DNA from: CAYUVH01 sp964448135
GTDB taxonomy: Bacteria; Verrucomicrobiota; Verrucomicrobiia; Limisphaerales; UBA8199
Length of the DNA: 64,000 nucleotides
Reading direction: 5' to 3'
Assembly (NCBI GenBank): GCA_964448135.1
Contig: CAYUVH010000049.1
Span: 62,001 to 126,000 of the forward strand
In this document: one piece after another, positions 59,747 to 64,000 of the stretch
Position numbering within the stretch: the first letter of the stretch is position 1
How the letters are laid out: each line of letters begins with the position of its first letter
Notes under the pieces: generated by a model
Told to the model about the DNA's origin: nothing
Databases searched by the model: none
Seen by the model: only the letters and a program-made list of their open reading frames with translations
Made by a program: the position numbers and the translations under genes

Positions 59747-60787
59747 CTACTCGCCCATCAGGTGCTCAAGCACCATCTGGTCAAGGGCAGCGTAGTCGCG
59801 ATCGGCGATCAGGGCCCTGGCTTGCTTCTCGTTGAAGGTGCGGGCCTTGCGCACGAGCTTTTGGAAGGTGCGGCGGCTGTTCGTGAGGTGGGCGAGCCAG
59901 TGTTCGACTTTGGTCGTGCGGAACGGATGCACGTCGAAGCAGACGAATTCGCCGTTGCGGCCGTAGCCGTTGCGTTCCAACGCGCGGATCTGATTGAAAG
60001 CGACGCGGAGATTCGAGCTGCCGAAGGGCTTGTCCTGGTCGAACTTGAGGCCGTTTTGGTCGTTGAGGTGCAGCGACCAGAGCTTGTCGAAGGTCATTGC
60101 AAAATCAATTTCATCCGCGGGATCGAGGCCGGCGAGGATGGCGTGCGCGGATTCGATGAGGCAGCCGACGCGCTTTGGATCGCGCGTCAATTGGGCGATG
60201 GCCAGCGCGTGACCGATCGTGGGAATATAGGCGTGGTCCATCGGCTCGTTCGGCTTGGGCTCGATCGATAGCCGTGCCTTCTTGTCGTAGGCGAGCATCT
60301 TGTCCATGGCCTCGACCAGCAAATCAAAGCTGCGATTGCCATCTTTGGCCTCGCGCAGGTAGGTGCCTTCGCGGGCGAGCCAGAGGACAATGAGGTCGGT
60401 GCCGAGATAATTGGCGATGTCGATGCAACGGAGCGAGCGCTCGATGGCGTATTTACGGCATTTCGGGTCGTTGCTCGTGTAGGCGCCGTCAATCGTCATC
60501 GGGCTGAACCAGAGGCGGGGCGCGACCATTTCGGCCGCGATGCCGGCATCGTCAAGCCGCTGCTTCAGCGCCTTGGCTTCCTTGCGGATTTGGGCGTCGG
60601 ATTTTCCGTCAATGTCCGGCACGGCGTCGTCGTCGTGGAACATCATGGCGTCGAAGCCGATTTTCTTAAGCTGCTTCAATTTCCAATCGAAGGTTTGGGC
60701 GGGGCGGGTGGTGGGACCGTAAGGGTCTTGACCTTCGCTGATGTTCCAGGGGCCGAAGCAGAATTTGTAAGAGGTTGGTTTCGCCAT
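59747..60787 (-). CDS. Xylose-isomerase-family TIM-barrel protein
   Basis: 346 residues from ATG 60787; the 33 codons upstream in the same frame are unlike the family. It reads FCFGPWNISEGQDPYGPTTR, FDAMMFHDDDAVPDIDGKSD, LDDAGIAAEMVAPRLWFSPM, ARLSIEPKPNEPMDHAYIPT and FDKLWSLHLNDQNGLKFDQD, with the metal-binding Glu/Asp/His pattern of D-xylose isomerases. Aldose-ketose isomerisation is expected. It is the head of the minus-strand block, divergent from the mutarotase gene with 88 bp between starts. Exact sugar not determinable. Confidence 0.88.
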   Translation of the reverse strand: MAKPTSYKFCFGPWNISEGQDPYGPTTRPAQTFDWKLKQLKKIGFDAMMFHDDDAVPDIDGKSDAQIRKEAKALKQRLDDAGIAAEMVAPRLWFSPMTIDGAYTSNDPKCRKYAIERSLRCIDIANYLGTDLIVLWLAREGTYLREAKDGNRSFDLLVEAMDKMLAYDKKARLSIEPKPNEPMDHAYIPTIGHALAIAQLTRDPKRVGCLIESAHAILAGLDPADEIDFAMTFDKLWSLHLNDQNGLKFDQDKPFGSSNLRVAFNQIRALERNGYGRNGEFVCFDVHPFRTTKVEHWLAHLTNSRRTFQKLVRKARTFNEKQARALIADRDYAALDQMVLEHLMGE

Positions 60788-60875
60788 AAAGAGGGCGGAA
60801 GAATATCGGCGCGGTTCCGAAAGGAAAGCCGCTTTTTTCTTTAGCGTTTCGGATTTAAGGATTAGTTTTTGCCGC

Positions 60876-61766
60876 ATGCCGACCAATGCTCAACCCCAGA
60901 ACCAGCCGCCCGGCCGCGTGACATTCCAGGACGGGCAGGGCGAACTGCCGATGCTCGAAGTGACCACCGCCTGGAGCAGCGCCGAGATTTATCTGCACGG
61001 CGCGCACGTGACGCGGTTTAAAAAGCACGATGAACCGCCCTTGCTTTTCATGAGCCAATGCAGCCGCTTTGCCGAAGGGCAGCCGATACGCGGCGGGATT
61101 CCGGTGATCTTTCCGTGGTTCGGGCCGCGTGAAGGTCAGCAGCAACACGGCTTTGCGCGATTGAAGACCTGGGAGTTGAAGGAGTTCGCCCCGGCAGCCG
61201 ACGGCAGTGTCAGCGTCCGGCTGCGTTTTCCGGACTGCCCCGAGGCGGCTACGTTGCCGCCCTTCGCGGCGGACCTGGTCATTCATGTTAATAAAACGCT
61301 CTCACTCGATTTGGAAATCACGAACCAGTCCAAAGAGGACACGTTCACCTTTGAGGATTGCCTGCATACGTACTTCGAAGTGGGGGATGCCACCGCGATT
61401 TCGATCAAAGGACTGAAAGGGGCCAGCTATCTGGACAAGACGGCGAATTTCGCGCGCAAGACCGAGACTGACGAAGTGATCCGGATTTCCAGCGAAGTGG
61501 ATAGAACGTACGTGGACACCACCGGTACGGTCGAAATTCACGATCCCCGCCTCGGGCGCCGAATCCGGGTCGAAAAGCAAAACTCGGCCTCGACGGTGGT
61601 TTGGAATCCGTGGATCGCCAAGGCGCAACAGATGCCGGATTTTGGCAACGAGGAATACCAACGCATGGTTTGCGTTGAGTCAGGCAACGTGGGTCCGAAT
61701 CAAATCACGCTGCCGCCCGGGCAGACTTCCGTGCTTAAAGTGAAGCTGAGCAGCGAGCCGCTCTAA
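60876..61766 (+). CDS. D-hexose-6-phosphate mutarotase (YeaD-like)
   Basis: 296 residues. The family wording is clear: WSSAEIYLHGAHVTRFKKHD, CSRFAEGQPIRGGIPVIFPW (with the substrate-binding RGG), QHGFARLKTWEL, DCLHTYFEVGD (catalytic His and others), VWNPWIAKAQQMPDFGNEEY and the late VCVESGNVGPN. It interconverts anomers of phosphorylated hexoses such as glucose 6-phosphate. It is divergent from the sugar isomerase gene and ends 60 bp before an intrinsic terminator. Confidence 0.93.
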   Translation: MPTNAQPQNQPPGRVTFQDGQGELPMLEVTTAWSSAEIYLHGAHVTRFKKHDEPPLLFMSQCSRFAEGQPIRGGIPVIFPWFGPREGQQQHGFARLKTWELKEFAPAADGSVSVRLRFPDCPEAATLPPFAADLVIHVNKTLSLDLEITNQSKEDTFTFEDCLHTYFEVGDATAISIKGLKGASYLDKTANFARKTETDEVIRISSEVDRTYVDTTGTVEIHDPRLGRRIRVEKQNSASTVVWNPWIAKAQQMPDFGNEEYQRMVCVESGNVGPNQITLPPGQTSVLKVKLSSEPL

Positions 61767-61827
61767 GCATCTGCTGACGGGAACGATTCGGTTAGCCAGA
61801 ATTTCGAAAGGCGTTAATACGCGTTAT

Positions 61828-61861
61828 GGCGGGTAAGGCCCGCCGCCCGCCAATTTTTTTT
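61828..61861 (+). terminator. Rho-independent terminator after the mutarotase
   Basis: GGCGGG (61828-61833) pairs with CCCGCC (61846-61851), followed by AATTTTTTTTT. An alternative short stem uses CCCGCC at 61839-61844. It lies 62 bp after the stop. Confidence 0.7.
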
Positions 61862-61863
61862 CG

Positions 61864-61905
61864 CCGGATTTACCGGGATTTACCCTGATAAAGCCGGATT
61901 TACCC
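61864..61905. repeat. Short degenerate repeats of CCGGATTTACC
   Basis: CCGGATTTACC occurs at 61864-61874 and CCGGATTTACCC at 61894-61905, with a GGGATTTACCC between. They lie in a 435-bp non-coding stretch (61767-62199) that also holds the hairpin 62096-62139. No gene is visible in it. Confidence 0.45.
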
Positions 61906-62095
61906 GGATTCGGCCCGACCCCTCTGCACCTGGCTACCGCCGTGATGCGATGCTGATTTCAAAGATCAGTTCTGTCTTGATGCTGATTCCCACGGAATCG
62001 GGAATACCAGCCTCCTACCGCGGGAAAGTTTGCCCAGCGGAAGCCGGGTGTCAAGTGGCGGATGGGCGAAAAGCAGGACAGACGCAGCCAAAATC

Positions 62096-62139
62096 GTAGC
62101 GCAGGTTTCTCCGGCCGCGGCGGGAGAAGCCTGCGCTAC
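62096..62139. repeat. Long hairpin repeat GTAGCGCAGG...CCTGCGCTAC
   Basis: GTAGCGCAGGTTTCTCC and GGAGAAGCCTGCGCTAC form a stem of about 17 bp with one G-T pair around a 10-base GC-rich loop. This is a dispersed repeat type in the gap before the small minus-strand genes. It may be transcribed but has no T-tail. Confidence 0.55.
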
Positions 62140-62199
62140 CAGCTCCGGCGTCGCTTTCCGGCCCATTTATACTCGTCTGTTCTGAGGCGAAATGGGGTA

Positions 62200-62532
62200 T
62201 CAAGACCCATAGTGGTGATTGAGGTTTTGGTTCGGTTCGTCGTGGCCGCCTTTGATGCGGTGAAAGTAGTCGAGTCGCGCGATCATTTGCCTCGCGGCAG
62301 CCAGCAAGCCGAGCCGGTAAATGGTATTGCGCGTCCGAGTGCGCGAAACTGTCGGCAGGCTTTCCCTGACAACACGTATGCGCGGGGTGATTTTGGAGAC
62401 GTCGAAAGCAGTGCCGTCCATGACGCGATGCGTGTTCCTTGAGTCGGGAGGGATTCGGTTCGAAATGCGGAAGCCTACGTAGCATACCAGCAGCACCCAC
62501 ACGCCGAACAAAAATGGCAGCAAATCTTCCAT
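62200..62532 (-). CDS. Small membrane-anchored hypothetical protein
   Basis: 110 residues from ATG 62532. One membrane helix (MEDLLPFLFGVWVLLVCYVG) is followed by a basic cytoplasmic part with VVRESLPTVSRTRTRNTIYR. No family is recognised. It starts 3 bp after the stop of the zinc-ribbon gene on the same strand, so the two form a small operon. Confidence 0.6.
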   Translation of the reverse strand: MEDLLPFLFGVWVLLVCYVGFRISNRIPPDSRNTHRVMDGTAFDVSKITPRIRVVRESLPTVSRTRTRNTIYRLGLLAAARQMIARLDYFHRIKGGHDEPNQNLNHHYGS

Positions 62533-62535
62533 GCT

Positions 62536-62814
62536 TCAACTGTGCCGGATCCGGCCTTTCGGTTTAATGTGCTTCTCCCAGGCAGCCGGAGTTGGGGGCC
62601 ATCGCCACACTTCCACGGAAGAAACGATTCTCAGATTGGTGTCCAGTACCGTGCCGCAACGCTCACAATCGTAAAGCCAATCAATCACGGACTTGGTGCG
62701 TTGCAACAGGGGCCGGGCGGCCATGGCTCGCCGGCAGTTTGGGCAATCGACTTGAGGCCGGAGGAAGACCCCCGGATTAAGAACAAGCAAAGCGTTGGCT
62801 TCGTGTTCTGTCAT
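62536..62814 (-). CDS. Small zinc-ribbon protein
   Basis: 92 residues from ATG 62814 (a second ATG 15 bases upstream is possible). Two CxxC pairs, CPNC and CERC, are spaced like a zinc ribbon (PQVDCPNCRRAMAAR ... YDCERCGTVLDTN). Such small proteins often bind nucleic acid or serve as adaptors. It precedes the membrane protein gene by 3 bp. Function unknown. Confidence 0.6.
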   Translation of the reverse strand: MTEHEANALLVLNPGVFLRPQVDCPNCRRAMAARPLLQRTKSVIDWLYDCERCGTVLDTNLRIVSSVEVWRWPPTPAAWEKHIKPKGRIRHS

Positions 62815-62870
62815 TACCCAAATATGCACGATAACCCGCTTTCAGGCAATCTGCCGGCAGCAGTCGTGGG

Positions 62871-63323
62871 TCAGGTGCGTTTGGCGAAGCAACGACTGAT
62901 CGGGTTGCCGACGTAACCGAGGAACTGCGGAATGGGGAAGTATCCTTCGGCTTCGTAAAGGCCGATGGCTTCGACGTTGTCGCAGCCGGTTTCCAAGGCG
63001 ATGGACCGGAAGCCGCGGCGGCAGATTTCGGCCTCCAGATGCCGAAGAATCTGGCGCGCGATATCGCGTCGCCTCGCCTTGGGCATCACGTACATGCGCT
63101 TTAATTCGGCGCAGGTCTGATCAATGGGACGGAAGGCCCCGCAGCCCAGCGGTTCATTCGAATCCACGGCCACGACAAAATATCCTCCAGCCCGCTCGAA
63201 CTCCTCGGGCTTGATTCCGAAAATCGGTGAGTCCGGGTAGCGCGCGGTAAGGTCCAGGTCGAGTTCGCGAATCATGGCGCGGGCCTCCGCGGAAGCGGGA
63301 CTGACTTTTGCGATGGTGACCAT
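62871..63323 (-). CDS. GNAT-family N-acetyltransferase
   Basis: 150 residues from ATG 63323; the longer upstream frame is not protein-like. The GNAT core shows YFVVAVDSNEPLGCGAFRPI, then AELKRMYVMPKARRRDIARQ (motif A acetyl-CoA loop RR-x-G/D-I-A) and SIALETGCDNVEAIGLYEAE GYFPI. It acetylates an unknown amine. It is monocistronic, between the zinc-ribbon pair and the HEAT-repeat gene. Confidence 0.9.
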   Translation of the reverse strand: MVTIAKVSPASAEARAMIRELDLDLTARYPDSPIFGIKPEEFERAGGYFVVAVDSNEPLGCGAFRPIDQTCAELKRMYVMPKARRRDIARQILRHLEAEICRRGFRSIALETGCDNVEAIGLYEAEGYFPIPQFLGYVGNPISRCFAKRT

Positions 63324-63413
63324 AGCTCGTGGCGCGAAACTGGCCCAGCGCGGGACGCGCGTCAATGCCAGTAAGTGAATGACTTTCAGCCGCTTTTCGT
63401 ATTTGTTTGCGGG

Positions 63414-64000
63414 GTGGCGGATCTGGATACCCCAAGACCGAATCGCACGCGCTGGCTGGTCCTGCTGGTTCTGGTTGGAGCGGGCATCGGCGCGGCGCTT
63501 TTCTTTGTCTTCGGCCCTTTGCGGCGGGCGGGAACGGTGGAGGGCCGGGTGGATAGACTGCTGGACGAACAACGGCAGGAGGAGCGGATCCGCAATGGGC
63601 CGGCGTCGATTCGGTGGGCCTATTCGCTGTTGCGGCGGTGGCGTGACCGGGACGAGGAACGCAATCCCCAGCTCGATTTGGAGTCGCTCGGGCCGGCTGC
63701 CATCCCACAATTGGCGAAGGCCGGGCTCAACGATCCCAGCGGGGGCATCCGGTCGCAGGCCGCGAATGTCTTGCGCGAACTGGACGATCCGAGGGCAGTT
63801 CCGGCCCTGACGAATGCGCTGGCGCGTGAGGATGACCCGATGGCCTTGCAGAGCATTTGCGAGGCGCTGTTTCAACTCGATGAGCCCAGCCTGCTGCCGC
63901 TCCTGCTGTCAAAGTATCAGCAACAGACGAATGACGACCTGGTTAATCCGTTGCTTGCCCACATCGGCCGATTTTCCGACCTCGCCGCCACGCGATTGCT
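63414..64000 (+). CDS. HEAT-repeat membrane-anchored protein (cut by window end)
   Basis: The frame runs open to the window edge from a GTG at 63414 (a GTG at 63375 is also possible). A single helix (RWLVLLVLVGAGIGAALFFV) is followed by a Glu/Arg-rich linker and then HEAT/PBS-type repeats: PAAIPQLAKAGLNDPSGGIR, SQAANVLRELDDPRAVPAL, ICEALFQLDEPSLLPLLLSK. It is probably a membrane-tethered scaffold. The gene continues beyond base 64000. Confidence 0.75.
   Translation, partial: MADLDTPRPNRTRWLVLLVLVGAGIGAALFFVFGPLRRAGTVEGRVDRLLDEQRQEERIRNGPASIRWAYSLLRRWRDRDEERNPQLDLESLGPAAIPQLAKAGLNDPSGGIRSQAANVLRELDDPRAVPALTNALAREDDPMALQSICEALFQLDEPSLLPLLLSKYQQQTNDDLVNPLLAHIGRFSDLAATRL

Overview
The window looks like a chromosome fragment from an aerobic, GC-rich Verrucomicrobiota bacterium (Pedosphaera/Limisphaerales type). 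This is judged from gene content only: a DUF1800/DUF1501 pair, a prepilin-like secreted protein with an H-X9-DG type motif, Ser/Thr kinase plus ECF sigma pairs, DUF2961/GH172, and many dispersed hairpin repeats between genes.

Layout. 1-13 kb: end of metK, then ahcY (methyl cycle), small envelope and zinc-ribbon proteins, a methyltransferase, an ABM-domain protein, a HAD hydrolase fused to a ferredoxin-like domain, an S1/P1 nuclease, the DUF1800/DUF1501 pair, an HDAC-like deacetylase and TatD. 13-22.5 kb: an LD-carboxypeptidase, then a tight six-gene minus-strand Wsp-type chemosensory operon (MCP, CheW, CheW/WspD, CheA-REC, CheB, output protein). Its last protein carries a WspR-like receiver joined to a histidine kinase with two more receivers, where Pseudomonas has a diguanylate cyclase, and no CheR is present. 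23-30 kb: a membrane histidine kinase, a CarF/PEDS1-type lipid desaturase, an SGNH hydrolase, a DUF1275 protein and a large secreted GH99-like protein.

30.08-40.09 kb: a 10-kb integrated element in the 3' half of a tRNA-Met gene. Perfect 46-bp direct repeats bound it and both ends carry paired CGGTTGCCA motifs. It encodes a tyrosine integrase, DNA-binding proteins, a RepA/DnaB-like helicase ATPase, several tiny coupled genes, a Nu1-like small terminase, an HK97-fold major capsid protein with a strong terminator after it, and accessory genes. No large terminase, portal, protease or tail gene is seen. The best reading is a phage satellite (a capsid-encoding PICI-like element), with a decayed prophage as the alternative. 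This is the most interesting object in the window.

40-64 kb: a secreted TIM-barrel protein, a cytochrome P450, a Ser/Thr kinase whose extracellular Ig-like domain is duplicated in the next gene, a matching ECF sigma factor, and a sugar-use region (RbsC-like permease, sugar-binding lipoprotein, GH172 protein, two sugar-isomerase-type TIM barrels, a hexose-6-phosphate mutarotase). There are also thioredoxin reductase, an OmpR/histidine-kinase pair with a VWA protein, a GNAT acetyltransferase, and a HEAT-repeat protein cut by the window end. The ABC ATPase expected with the permease and binding protein is not here. All family assignments come from reading the translated sequence; no database search was run.
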